Shown here: positions 25,094-36,496 of the stretch, piece by piece
How the letters are laid out: every line of letters begins with the position of its first letter
Numbering within the stretch: the first letter of the stretch is position 1
Notes under the pieces: model-generated
What the model saw: only the letters and a program-made list of their open reading frames with translations
The model's database searches: none
Told to the model about the DNA's origin: nothing
Program-made: the position numbers and the translations under genes
NCBI GenBank assembly: GCA_030737875.1
Contig: CM060910.1
Span: 252,248,427 to 252,312,426, forward strand
Source of the DNA: Allium sativum
Lineage: Eukaryota; Streptophyta; Magnoliopsida; Asparagales; Amaryllidaceae
Length of the DNA stretch: 64,000 nt
Direction: 5' to 3'

Positions 25094-25459
25094 TGTAACG
25101 AACTGGGAAATTCGACTTCAAGAATCAACACAAAACTATCATGTTGACTATTCAGACATCGGAAATACCTGATCATTAATAGAAAGAAGTTAGAGGGTGA
25201 GAATATATAAGATAGAAAATTAGAATAGAAGAAGAAGATCACCATAGAACAGAATCAGAGTAATACGAATCTCACAGTGGAACGAATAAAATATAATATA
25301 TAACATAAATTTGCAAAAAAACAGTATATATATAGAATAACATTATCAGAGTACAACACTTACATTCAGCGGAAATAACAATAGCTATATAATCCTGAAG
25401 CCACCTGCTTCAAGCTCCTCCAAGTATATCTGTAAAGACCTGAACTCCTTGACTGCCCG
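25094..25459 (-). repeat. RE3 5' LTR, sense 3' end
   Basis: This is the terminal piece next to the primer site. It matches 17688-18070 of the 3' LTR and includes the pyrimidine-rich tract. It breaks at 'gcccg' (25455-25459), the target duplicated by S1; the uninterrupted 3' LTR reads 'acccgtacaaattt' there (18066). Confidence 0.9.
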
Positions 25460-26541
25460 TGAAACACGCCACCTCCGTTAAGGTCACTCGCAAAGGGAAT
25501 GCCTTAACTTCGGTGGAGCATTTTAGGTAAAAGATGCAGATAAATTACAAGAAAGACAAATAAAGCAGCGGAAAAATAAAAATCATTTTATAAACAATGT
25601 GGTTCAGTCAAGCTTTTACAACAGTTGTCTCAATCATACTTAAAAGTAAAACATAGAACTTCTGTCTTAAATTAAAACATAAAGAAGCATCAAAACAACA
25701 GTAAGTTAGCATAAATCCCCAATAAGAGAGTATCCAAAGCCATATCCCAAGGAAAAAGATTCCAAGCAATACATCTACTTTCTTCAAGCTGGAAATGATC
25801 CGATCTAAGCTGAAGCATTCCCTCCCTACGGACCGGGGGGGAACGAAAGAAAAGAAGACGAAAGAAAATGGGTCAGACATGAGTCCGGTAAGTCCAGTGA
25901 CTATTTAGCATGCAAACAAGAAAAGGGCTATGACATGAATAAACTGAATCTAGGACATCACCGTAGAAATAAGATAATAAGGCTGAATATGCTATCGCAC
26001 CCATTTTACTTCTTTGCACCACTTAACTAGTGTCCTAACTAGTAATCTATATAAAATGATCATATGATAACGTGATCCCAATCCCCGCAATTGTGGTAGC
26101 CTTCAGGTGTACATCTATTATGAGGATTCCACCTTAACCTGCCTAATTGCCAGGAATGTGTTAGATGTACCCTTACTACCCTATCAATTGGCTTCTTACT
26201 TGCATTAACGTTCCATGTGTCTGTGTCAACCGGCCCTCTCTTGCGTGTAGATACCCTATGTTGGTCCCACCGTACGGTGTATCAATCCTTATGATATCAA
26301 CCCGACACGATTCAAGATGCACAGTGTATAACTACTGGTACCCAGTGCCTGCTTTTTCCCACTCTGGAGTACGTGCACGCACGTAAACCGTCGGAACCTA
26401 CACTGACGTACCCCCTGCCGCTGCTTTGACCGCTTACAGTCAGCCCGGTAATCGTGCCCCACCCTGCCTAGTTTCACGGTACCATGATACATCTATGTGG
26501 GTTACTGCTGAAATGGGTCCCCGTTACTAGGGTTTCCTGCT

Positions 26542-27348
26542 GGTTAAGTTTGTGGGTCTATATTTACTAATATTACCCACCAACCCAATATGTACTTAAC
26601 CCTCCCACCGATTTAAGCATGTTTATTTAACGGTTAAGTTTTGTGGGCCTATACGTACTAATATTACCCACCTATACGAGATGTACTTAACCCTCCCATT
26701 GATTCAAGCATATTTATTTAACGGTTAAGTTTTATGGGCCTATATGTACTAATATTACCCACCAACCCAATATGTACTTAACCCTCCCATACATTATGTC
26801 GTATTGGTTATGTGTTGTCCATTCATGTTAACTTAACCCACCCATTCATCATGTCATGTTGGTTAAGTGTTTCTTACTAACTTAACCCTCCTCGCTTATC
26901 ATGTTGGATTGGTTAAGTGTTTTCTATTAACTTAACCCCGTTCATCTATCAAGTTGTATAGGTCAAGTGCTTCTTATTAACTTAACCCCACGTGTTCATC
27001 ATGTTGTATTGGTTTAAGTGTCATCAATTAATTCAAGTTAAATTAACCCACTCACTTGTCATATTACTTTGGTTAAGTGTTACCTTCTTGTGTTAACTTA
27101 ACCCTACCATAAATCAAGTTATATTGGTTAAGTGTTGCCCTCTTGTTTTTACTTAACCTTACCACAAATCAAGTTATATTGGTTAAGTGTTTCTTATTAC
27201 TTAACCCTACCCATTCATCTTGTAATATTGGTTAAGTGTTTCTCATTAACTTAACCTTAGTCATTCATATTGGTTAATTGTTCCTATGAACTTAACCCTA
27301 GTCATTCATCTTGTTATATTGGTTAAGTGTTCCTATGAACTTAACCCT
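26542..27348. repeat. Array of about 14 GGTTAAGT/ACTTAACC hairpin units in S1
   Basis: GGTTAAGT is followed after 9-50 bases by ACTTAACC, again and again. The first three units have a period near 90 bp (starts about 26542, 26632, 26722) with spacer text 'actaatattacccacc'. Later units are 45-60 bp with short spacers, for example arms 27321-27328 and 27339-27346. The arms are better kept than the spacers. Confidence 0.85.
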
Positions 27349-27393
27349 AGTCATTCATCTTGTTATATTAGCATTAGTTGATTTATTAATGCA

Positions 27394-27605
27394 CCAACCT
27401 CTTACATTAGATATGTGTTATTGCGATTACTGGATGTGCCGGGATGTTCCGGGAAGTTTTACATCACAACTCAATCTAACCTCGGGTTTTCCTTGGGCAT
27501 GATGCACTAACCTCTCACATTAGATAGGTGTTGTTGTGGTTACTGGATGTGCCGGGCGGTTCCGGGCAGTTTTACACCACAACTCAAACTAACCTCGGGT
27601 TAGGC
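27394..27605. repeat. Tandem duplication of about 115 bp in S1
   Basis: Two successive copies each run from 'gcaccaacctct' or 'gcactaacctct' through 'tactggatgtgccggg' to 'taacctcgggtt'. They differ at several positions, so the duplication is not recent. Confidence 0.85.
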
Positions 27606-28009
27606 ACATTCATCTTTTTCTTAATTTACATATTTATCTTTCAAATTTATATGTAAATTTTCCACAATTATTTCCATTTAAGCCAGGCCCTATTTTTCCT
27701 CTAAATCATATTCAAGATTTCTGGTATATAAATTATACCATTTTTATGCCACTAACCATTCATTTATCTATGGGCTAAATTATGCGAATAATAATTTCTA
27801 AGGTTTTCCCAACGTTGCCCCCTGTCATACGTTCGCAAAATTCACATAGAATGTTAGGCTCGTAACTTAGCCTAACTTATATACAAAAAGGGAAAGAAGG
27901 GAGCATGTACCATTCACACAACATAAAACAATAAGGAACTAACTAAACATGTGTCATGTAAACGTGGCATAATATAGTGAACTTGCATTTTTGGATCCAA
28001 CTAACATGA

Positions 28010-28580
28010 GTCTTTAAGCATATGAAATTACCCAAATCCAATTAGGCATATAAATGTAAACTTTTATTTTGGGTCCAGTAAACATAAACCTTAAGCATAT
28101 ATAATTACACAAGTTCAACTAGACATGTGAATGTGAACTTTTAATTTGGATCCAATAATCATGAATCTTAAACATATGGATTTACACAAGTTTAACAAGG
28201 CATGTAAATACAAACTTTTATTTTGGATCCAACAAACATGAATCTTAAGCATATGGTTTTACACAAGTTTAACAAGGAAATGTGAGTGTGAACTTTAATC
28301 TTGGATCCAATTTTCACATATCCAAATGTAAATCTAAACATAATACATGTCTTGGCCTAATAACTTGCATGATTCAATAAACATAGATCTAAATGTAGAT
28401 CTAAACATAATACATGTCTTAGCCTAACAACTTGCATGATTCAATAAACATAGATCTAAATGTAGATCTAAACAACTTGCATGATTCAATAAACATAGAT
28501 CTAAATGTAGATATAAACAACTTGAATGATTCAATAATCATAGATTTAAATGTAGATCTAAACAACTTGCATGTTACATA
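28010..28580. repeat. Two short tandem arrays in S1
   Basis: From about 28010 to 28330 a unit of about 60-65 bp recurs around five times, marked by 'cttaagcatatg', 'acacaagtt' and 'ttggatcca'. From about 28360 to 28580 a unit of about 40-60 bp recurs around five times, marked by 'cttgcatgattcaataaa' and 'agatctaaatgtagat'. Confidence 0.8.
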
Positions 28581-29256
28581 ACATGGAAAAGTCACCAAAT
28601 TTACATAATATACGATTGGTTTAACACCAACATAATAACCACAATAATCTCACAAGCATATACGATAGAATCATTACAAGAATAGGCATAAATCAGCATT
28701 GTCATTATCTTACAACTAGGAATTACTCTAGTTTTCATTTTATTACAAATCACAACTTTTAATCGTTCACATCTAAATAATAACAGGACTTACAAAGAAA
28801 AGAAAGTCTTGTTTTCTGGGATCTGTTTTTTGAATTTGTAAAGCTTATCCTTTGATGTTGACTATTGATTTGAAGTAGAAATCCCTTACTTTGAAACAAA
28901 AACCTTTTTCTCTAACTTGAAGCTTTCTAATTATATTATAGTTTGTTTAAGAAGAAGGTGGCTAGATAAGATTTGAATTGGATAGCATGGTGGCAACAAA
29001 GAATGTGTTTATGTGTTTTAGGTTTAGGATTTGAGTTGATTATGTAGAAGTATAGGTTTAATTCTAGCCATTAGATCAGTCTAGGAATAATCAGAGCCAT
29101 CCAACTAAAGCAATGTGTCACTCAGCCAATCATAGCATGACACATAAGCCCTAACACCTCAGAATTTGTCACAAAGCCATTCAGAGAAGGCCACGTAAAA
29201 AAGACAATCCTTGACCAACAAAAAAAATGCGCCACGTGCACCACATGATGCGTACA

Positions 29257-29292
<36 letters not shown>

Positions 29293-29416
29293 GTATGTGT
29301 ATATATATATATATTCTTTTTATCTATCTTTCCAATTAATCATTTTCACACTAAACCACTTTTTGAACTACGTTCACACTAAGCCTCTTTTTAGCCATTC
29401 CCCTAAAACAAAAATA

Positions 29417-29490
29417 TAGCGTGGACGGGGATCGAACTCTGTACCTATTGTATGCAAGTCACATGTTCTAACCAAATGAGCTACTAAGTC
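29417..29490 (-). pseudogene. tRNA-like relic (closest to Ala-UGC) in S1
   Basis: In sense (-) it has a pol III box A-like TAGCTCATTTGG, an anticodon-loop-like CTTGCAT and a box B-like GTTCGATCCC at tRNA spacing, about 72 nt. The acceptor, anticodon and T stems do not pair well and the D stem has a mismatch, so it is not a working tRNA gene. It could be a decayed tRNA, a tRNA-derived SINE head, or an independent internal promoter in the LTR. Confidence 0.45.
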
Positions 29491-29612
29491 ATTTGCTTAC
29501 AAACCTTAGAACAATGCTAAACATTATTCTTTTCTCGTTCTTCTTTTTCAAATTAATTATTCTTTAATTTGTTATTTTAATATTCTTAGAAAATACGGGG
29601 TATTACAGTCCG

Positions 29613-31253
29613 TACAAATTTGGGCACCCAAGAGTTTAGGGAAAACAAAACAAAATAAACTTTGGGTCAGTCATGGGACTGTGTAAGTAAACTCAAATCA
29701 TTTGATTTAACTTTCCAAAATCCTTTTCAAAATAAATGATAATCATAAGACCGATCCACACATAAACACGGATGGTTTTTACCTTACGATAACACAAAAC
29801 AGTTCTGGAAATCAATACTTCTCTGATATTATAATAATGTCTAATCACAGGTAATTAACAATCTAGCAGAACGCTTGCATCTCACGTTCCACACATATAG
29901 TATACAAACAAAACCGTGGGCACTTATTGGAGATTGGATTCCGACTATGACAAGGTATGGGATCACATGTCGTAGTGTATCTCTAGTGGCGAATACACTG
30001 GGTTCAACAAGAACATATTGCAAACTGGCCCACACATGACCGACCACTCATTTCGCTTGAGTGTATCGAATGTATATCACCAACGGTTGGGAGCTACCCA
30101 CCGTTTCCCGAAAAGGGACAACATCAAAATAGATAAAAGAATGAAATGGATTTTCTATAGATAGGTGATATACACCCTAATGGGAGCGACCCACCTAGCC
30201 ATGCTGCCTTCCCGATTTCTGCCTTTTCCCGGTTGTTGAGGCTTGAGGTCATAACGTATATTTTGGAACACCTGACGACCCTTCACTTTGAATGCCACAT
30301 CGTCATACCAGCCAAATCACAAATTGATTTCCCCAAAAATACCACGGGTATAAAGCTAAGAGAAACGAATTCCTCCACCGCCAAACGTAAGTACGTTTGA
30401 AGAGATCAACTTACGCAATCCGTTAGATATACTCTGTCAGACATTCGTCCATTTACATCGTCCTGGGACTGGACAAACCGAAGGCACTATTCCGTAAATA
30501 GGATAGCCCTTGCATAACTTTGTCTTCAATTAATTTCATCATATTTGATCGCAACGCTAACGTAAATACTGAGTAGTTTTAAGATAATGAATCTGATCCC
30601 GGTCTCTCCGTATTGACGACGGAAAAATGGTCAAAAACTTCGATAGTCGGCGATTTAACTATCAAAGAAAAATAGGTGTACAACCAATTATCTTATTTCC
30701 AGTTAGAAATTAGATCGATCAATCAACATTCAACATTTATCTCTTTTAATTTAATTTATTATTAATTTATTCATTTCCCATTTCTATATATTTGTAAATT
30801 CTTTATTCTAGATTTAGAAAATATACTATTAATCATTTGAAAACATTTCCATATTTACTCCCATTTCTTGTTTTCTATATTAGAAAACATTTCTGATTCT
30901 TTTATTTGGAAAACATTTCCAAAACTCCTTTATTGGGTTTAACATATGTTTAAATAAAACATCGCTAAGCCAATTCAAACCATTACACTCATTAACTAAA
31001 TTCGCTTAACCAACCTTCACTATCGAACCTTACCCATCGCTTAGTTAAAACTGAAGCCAATCAAGTTGGGGTATAATTACCTCTCAGACCTTAACTGAAC
31101 AACATTTCTAACCTCGAAATAGATAAAGTTCACCTTTTAAATCCTTTAACAAACTTCCTTACGTAACTCTCGGATTCTATTTACGAATCCCCTTCCTTTA
31201 CAAAAATCATTTGATTATAACGATAGTGTTATAATCCCATGCCTTTGAAATAT
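29613..31253 (-). repeat. RE3 5' LTR, middle piece
   Basis: The RE3 LTR resumes between S1 and RE4 and matches 18067-19730 of the 3' LTR. It includes GAGCGTGAGATG (reverse complement at 29864-29889) and hairpin H2 (30638-30667). The last five bases 'aatat' (31249-31253) are the left target duplication of RE4. Confidence 0.9.
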
Positions 31254-33771
31254 TGTGACGGCCCGCCCCGCACCAACCGACATTTACTCCAAAAGTGCGC
31301 TGTACACATATCCAGTTAGCACGGGACGGTCGCCAGAAGAAAAAGAAAGAAGAGAATGGGCTAATCAAGGAACCTGTAATACGTCTCACAGCGCATAGAA
31401 CAAAATATAATAATAACATACTTGACATAAACAGGAGAGACAGTGCATAAGCTAAAAAAACCAGAACTGAGCATCATAGCAGCGGAAATCCAAAATATAG
31501 CTTATTACAACTTTTCAAACTGTCTCAAAGCAAAAGCAAGATAAAGGAGTTACACTACTAATGCCCAAGTAGCGACCACCAACGACACAGGGAGAATATC
31601 TATATATCATACGTGGAAGCCTCCTGCTCGCCTCCGAATCAGCTACTCGCGCATCACCAGCTAACCATAACCTGTCTCTAGTCTGCTCGTGTGAGCACCC
31701 AGAGTAATAAGAAGAGACATAAAACTCTGGGTCAGACATAAAGCCTGGTATGAGCGATAAGCATCTAAACAGAATAATAACAGGTATAATCCAATCATAC
31801 CTGAACCTGGACCTGCAACCAAAGAGTTAGCACTGCATACTGTACAACACTCTAAGGTGCCCTTTCAAATGGTGTAAAGATAACGGGGGTGGGGGTGTGC
31901 ATGTCATAGTGATGTCAAACAATCAAACATAGCAAGCATCCTCACATCCCTCACTCAGTGCGTAAAGCATACGATATCCACTACTTTGGTCGCCTAATAC
32001 TTTGGGCCATGACGGAATCCAATCCCGTGTAACTATCACTACAAGCCCACTATCCATCTCTCAATGGTGGACCAAAGTTATGAATACCGACAACCCCTTT
32101 GCACACGTCCCGCAGCAAAGCCCAACCATGAAGTGACCTCATTGGTTCCCAACTGGTTCCGGGATCCTGAGCTCTAACTTCCATTTGGACTACCTTTGCA
32201 TCTCGGGTTATTGGTCATCACCATCGAATTGGATCGGATCGGCCTTCAATATTCTTCATCGGATCGGATCGGCCTCATCTGGTTCGGATCGCGGTTCGCC
32301 CTCCCCAAGCACGGTTCGTGGCTCCTTCTTCCACTCGTGGTCGATCAGATCGTGGACCCCCTTCGGATCGTGCTCCATACTCCTTGGCGTCGGTTCGTGG
32401 CTTCATCTCCAGGTCGGATCGTGACGAACTTCGGATCACGACTCGTGGATCGTGGGTGCATCGGATCGGGTTCCATCTCCACGCGGATCGGGTCGTAATG
32501 CTCATTCGCGATCCGGATCAAAGTACTTCAGTTTGGGCACGGCGCTTCATCGAGTCGTCTCGTGGGTCTAACCACGATCGGGTCGGGTCGTGGGAGGAAT
32601 AAGCGATCCAATCCGGGTCAACTTCCAGCGACGGTTTACATGCCTCTCGACGGCGTTTTCGACCATTCTAACTATTGAAATCAGTCACAAAGCACATCAT
32701 ACAGTCATAGCAACATGTATAAACATCCACAAACAGCAAAACAACAATATGATATGTCAAAACGGATCAAACATACCCAAAAATCCATATTTCCCTCTTA
32801 AGCATGTTTAAGCAAATCTAACGATAGGATTAGCAAAACTTATCTAAATTAGCCAAATTTTCTAACAGAGGCCTAAAACAATATTTCATAATTTCTGAAT
32901 ATTTTTCCAGATTTTTAACATGCATAAATTCACTAATCACCCCTTAATCCCCAAATTCCGGGATTTGCAAAATTAGTCGAAATTAACCCAAATTCATATC
33001 AGAGGCATAAAATGATGTTTTAGAATTTTAGGAATTTTTCTAGATTTTTCTGAGCCATAATTTCGCTAATCTTCGCTAATTACCATAATTAGCCGTAATT
33101 AGTGAGGAACTATGCAAATCACTCACCTTAGCCACAAACAAACTTTAGATCTGAAGTAATCTCTGATTTGGATCCAATCCCTATGTGTTCCAGCAGCTCT
33201 CTTGCTAATTTGGTGAAGATCTTCCTTGATTTGATGTAGTTTTGCTTAATCTTCGATTAGAAAGTGATTAGAGATGATTTGGGATGAAATTAGAAAGTGG
33301 AGGCCATTGCTAGAGCTTGAAGGAGGTAAGTGGCGGCTGAAAAAATGAGTCTAAAACCGAAATCTTAACCCTAGCAGCCCTTAAATATCCCAAATCCCGA
33401 AATCCCCCATTGGGCCTAGTTGCTAATCACCCGGTTAAGCCCGATTAGCTGTTTTTCACCTTCTAAACCTTGTTTCAGCCATATCTCCCAAACGGTAAGT
33501 CCGTTTGGCTATTGTAACCACTCTACGGAAAGAGAAACCATCATTCGAATCCAATGGAAGTGGTTTCAGGTCAAAATTCCTTTTCAGTCAAAAGTTATGG
33601 CCAAAACAGTACCAACTAGGGGCAAAACGGTCATTTAAAAATCGACAAAAATCATGAACATGGGAAATGACCCCAATAATCGTCTCCCAAAGTTACATGA
33701 CCATACGACTTCATATGTGAAAGAAATAAATATTCCACGATCCTATGATGCGTAGAATGCGGGTCGTTACA
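31254..33771 (-). repeat. RE4 3' LTR
   Basis: This is nearly identical to 37766-40285. At about 32210-32600 it has a GC-rich stretch packed with GGATCG/CGATCC, unlike the AT-rich surroundings. Frames at 32185-32602 follow from that composition and have no domain. Confidence 0.93.
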
Positions 33772-33786
33772 CTCTTCCCCCCTTAA
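33772..33786 (-). other. RE4 polypurine tract
   Basis: In sense it reads TTAAGGGGGGAAGAG directly before the LTR start TGTAACGACCC. It is almost the same as the tracts of RE2 and RE3. Confidence 0.9.
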
Positions 33787-34799
33787 GAAATTTCGCCCCC
33801 GAAATTCCCTAACCAAAACACACAAAGGGTCTCGCATGCCTATCAACCATAAAACAACAATCAACATGCAAAACAAGTTTATCCTAGCATGCGGTTTACT
33901 AACAAGGGAAGAAACTATCACTACCAAAACCTTACTAGGCAAAGAGTTCTGGATACTTCTTCCTTATATCCTCCTTTGGTTCCCAAGTACGGTCTTTTTC
34001 CATTCTCACCCCACTGGACTTTGACTAGTTTCACCGCCTTCCTTCGAAGCTGCTTCGTATCGTTCCCAACAATACGCATAGACTTGCGGTTCCCAACCGC
34101 CTCGTGTTCAACCTCGCTTTCGTCCAACTGATCTGGTGAAATAGCCACATTAGGGTCTTGCACAAATTTCCTTAACTGGGAAACATGAAATACATTGTGA
34201 ACTCCCGCCATCTTGTCAGGTAGCTCTACTTCATACGCCAAATTCCCAACTTGCTCGAGGACTGGGAATGGGCCAACAAATCTTGGTGCTAACCTACCTC
34301 TCCAACCAATCCGAATCACATTCTCTATGGAGAGATCTCGACGAACACCAAGTCGTTAATGAAGAATTCCAAATCTCTTCATCTCTTATCGAGATAAGCC
34401 TTCTGCCTATCTTTATCCCTTCCCAGTAGTAGATCTGCTCTATGTCTCAATACATCTTGTTGCCACTGGGATGTATAGTCAATTTCGAGTGATGATATGC
34501 TCTAAGCACTTCACCTCTCAGTCCATCTACGTTGGGTACAACTAGTCCCTTATTCTTTCGAAGCCACCCTTTTCGATTAAATCCTTACTTGATCATTCTC
34601 TTTCCATCGATACCCATCTCTACCCTAGAGATGGTTTCCAATAGATTAGGATTGTCCTTCTAACTGGAAACAATCCTCTCAATCAAAATCGATCTAATCG
34701 TCAAGCTTACTAGCGTTTCTGAATCCAATTCAGTATTGGGTCTGAAATCATATCCTGTGACATACTCTAGTTGCTTGCATCCTAGAAACAAAACCCCTA

Positions 34800-35060
34800 A
34801 ACTGGCATGTCTCCTACTCAATGCAACTAGTACTGCACCCAAATCCTTTACTATGATCACTCTGCCCCATGGAGTCATGGCGACTCCACTGCACTGATCC
34901 ATAGTCACTAGTCCTTTGCTATGTCCACTCTGCCCCATGAAGTCATAACAACTCCACTGCACTGGCTCATAGCCTTACTAATCCTTTACTATGTCCACTT
35001 TGCCCCTTGAGTCATGACGACTCTACTGCACTGGCTCATAGTCCTACTACAATCACTTTG
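34800..35060. repeat. Tandem array of about 70-80 bp units inside RE4
   Basis: Three to four diverged units share 'ctatgtccactctgcccc', then an 'agtcat...actc' segment, then 'ccactgcactggctcatag'. In the first unit GGAGTC and GACTCC can pair. The array sits where RT, RNase H and integrase coding sequence should be. Confidence 0.75.
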
Positions 35061-35189
35061 TTCCCCATCGCTGGAACCCTACAGGTGATAGTCTACTCAA
35101 GAGAAGAAAGATAGGAACAAACATAGCAACCATAACATCCATCAAACAAATCCTATCTATCACCTGCTAAAGTCATAAACACATCGACA

Positions 35190-35900
35190 CCTACATGATT
35201 GGTCTAACCAATCCCAATATGTCGATTCCAGTCTGTCTGGTCCAACCAACATCAATAACTAATGGAAGCCTAGCCCCCATACATACACCGATGCCTACTT
35301 GACTGGTCCAACCAATCCCAGGCCAATGGAAGCCCCGCCTCCCTTCGGTCTACCGTACGTCCAACGTACGTTTATCCTCCAAGGATAACTAAAGTAATGG
35401 AAGCCCAGCCTCCAATCGGACTACCGTACGTCCAACGTACGTTTATCCTCCAAGGATAACTAGATCACGTCCAACGGATCCAAGGTAACGGGCGTCCCCA
35501 GATACCCCTGCTTTTAGTCCTCCTAAAATACTTGAGTCCAACCCAAGTCTATCCATTATCTTGCTGCCCTCTCAAGTCCAACCCGAGCCGAATCCAATTC
35601 CTTGCAGCCTTCTCGAGTCCAACTCGAGTCAATCTATAACTCAGACCCAATCTTGAGTACCGACAAACTCTAGTCCAACGTGAGTCGTCTCCCTATTCGT
35701 TGCATCTCCAAGATCAACGAACACCTATTTTCTTTTACGAGTTCAAGTCCAACTTGAATCGCTCTAATCTTCGTTGTATCTTCCATGATCAATGAACACA
35801 TCCTATTCCTTCAAAGTTCTACTATCCAATAGAGAACATCAACATAGGGTCCTAAACAATCCATTACTTTGCATCTTTCCCGAGTCCCACTCGAGTAATC
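35190..35900. repeat. Array of TCCAA-loop hairpins inside RE4
   Basis: About a dozen short inverted repeats share the form arm-T-CCA-A-arm. Perfect 7-bp arms are GATTGGT (35207-35213, loop CTA), CGTACGT (35354-35360 and 35425-35431), CTCGAGT (35612-35618) and TTCAAGT (35742-35748). Nearly perfect ones are at 35531-35547 and 35879-35895, and weaker ones at 35571-35587 and 35668-35684. The arm sequence differs between units, but the two arms of a unit agree. Around 35320-35470 a unit of about 70 bp is also directly repeated. Confidence 0.8.
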
Positions 35901-36496
35901 TCATAACCCTATCGAGTCTAATTCTGGGCAGTCTATACCATTGAACAATCTTATCATGTTCCGTCTGCCCATCACTCCTCGAGTAAACCAAGATATCATC
36001 CAATGAAAAATCACAACAACTATTTACCCCTCACGCAAACCATCCTAGTCGAAATCGACATTCCCCAAGCACAAGCCCCAAAGGCCTAAACCAATATCAG
36101 ACAAGCACCCAAGGAACATCTCCTCCAAGTTCGGACAATCCACATGAGGTTATACTAGCAAAACAATCTAGCACTGGAGTACTCATTTGCCTCCCAGAGA
36201 CAACTAGAACTTATTACAACAATAACTTCTTAGCTTCCTTAACTCCAGTTACTATCGCCATTACTAGGTAGGTACCTAATACCAACCTGTTCCTTTGGAG
36301 TAGATCGACTCCCCAAAATAATGCTAAACCCAGTAAATCCCAAAACAAAGCAATCACAAGGAAACATACATCCATGACTCGATAAGACCACATTAACAAA
36401 TCATGTCAAAACTAGTCGAACCACCAATCGGGTTCGTCACTACTAAAGGTCTATCGACTAACTCAGGTTTGTCAAACAAAACCCGATCAAAACATC

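Larger units (their letters stand above)
25460..29607 (-). mobile_element. S1: 4148-bp solo LTR
   Basis: In sense (-) orientation it starts TGTAATACCCCGTATTTTC and ends GGTGGCGTGTTTCA, with TG/CA ends. Target copies are 'gcccg' (25455-25459) and 'gtccg' (29608-29612), one mismatch. There is no primer site, purine tract or internal domain, so it is a solo LTR left by LTR-LTR recombination. It belongs to a different family from RE1-RE3. It is unusually rich in tandem and inverted repeats (26542-27348, 27394-27605, 28010-28580), has a TA microsatellite at about 29258-29288, and a tRNA-like segment near its sense start. The frames at 25608-25880, 26165-26386 and 27311-27502 lack domains. Confidence 0.88.
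33935..36496 (-). pseudogene. pol: Decayed pol of RE4 (PR, RT, RNase H-IN, IN and chromodomain remnants)
   Basis: Fragments lie in the normal pol order with large gaps. After gag, the protease is represented by its flanks: RGMLSI, then TNPIGGSTSF near 36420. The aspartate active-site DTG segment is deleted. A degenerate protease end follows (about 36270-36400). The RT is reduced to the active-site region, DDILVYSRS, at about 35975-36006. The RNase H-integrase connector, with LSRRHASLG, is at about 34663-34840, and the integrase zinc-binding segment, with HHSKLTIHP, at about 34450-34548. The integrase C-terminus (GRLAPRFVGPF, HNVFHVSQLRK) lies at about 34000-34400. The chromodomain end (TWEPKEDIRKKYPELF) is in another frame and stops at 33935-33937. 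The integrase catalytic core and most of RT are absent; repeats at 34800-35060 and 35190-35900 fill the gap. It cannot make working enzymes. Confidence 0.85.

Noticed and set aside
26542..27348. CRISPR-like or telomere-like array (TTAACCCTA text)
   Set aside because: Units are tandem hairpins with spacers that are diverged copies of each other, and the telomere heptamer is not repeated. It lies within an LTR.
29417..29490. Functional tRNA-Ala gene
   Set aside because: The acceptor, anticodon and T stems do not pair, and it lies in a repeat; kept only as a tRNA-like relic.
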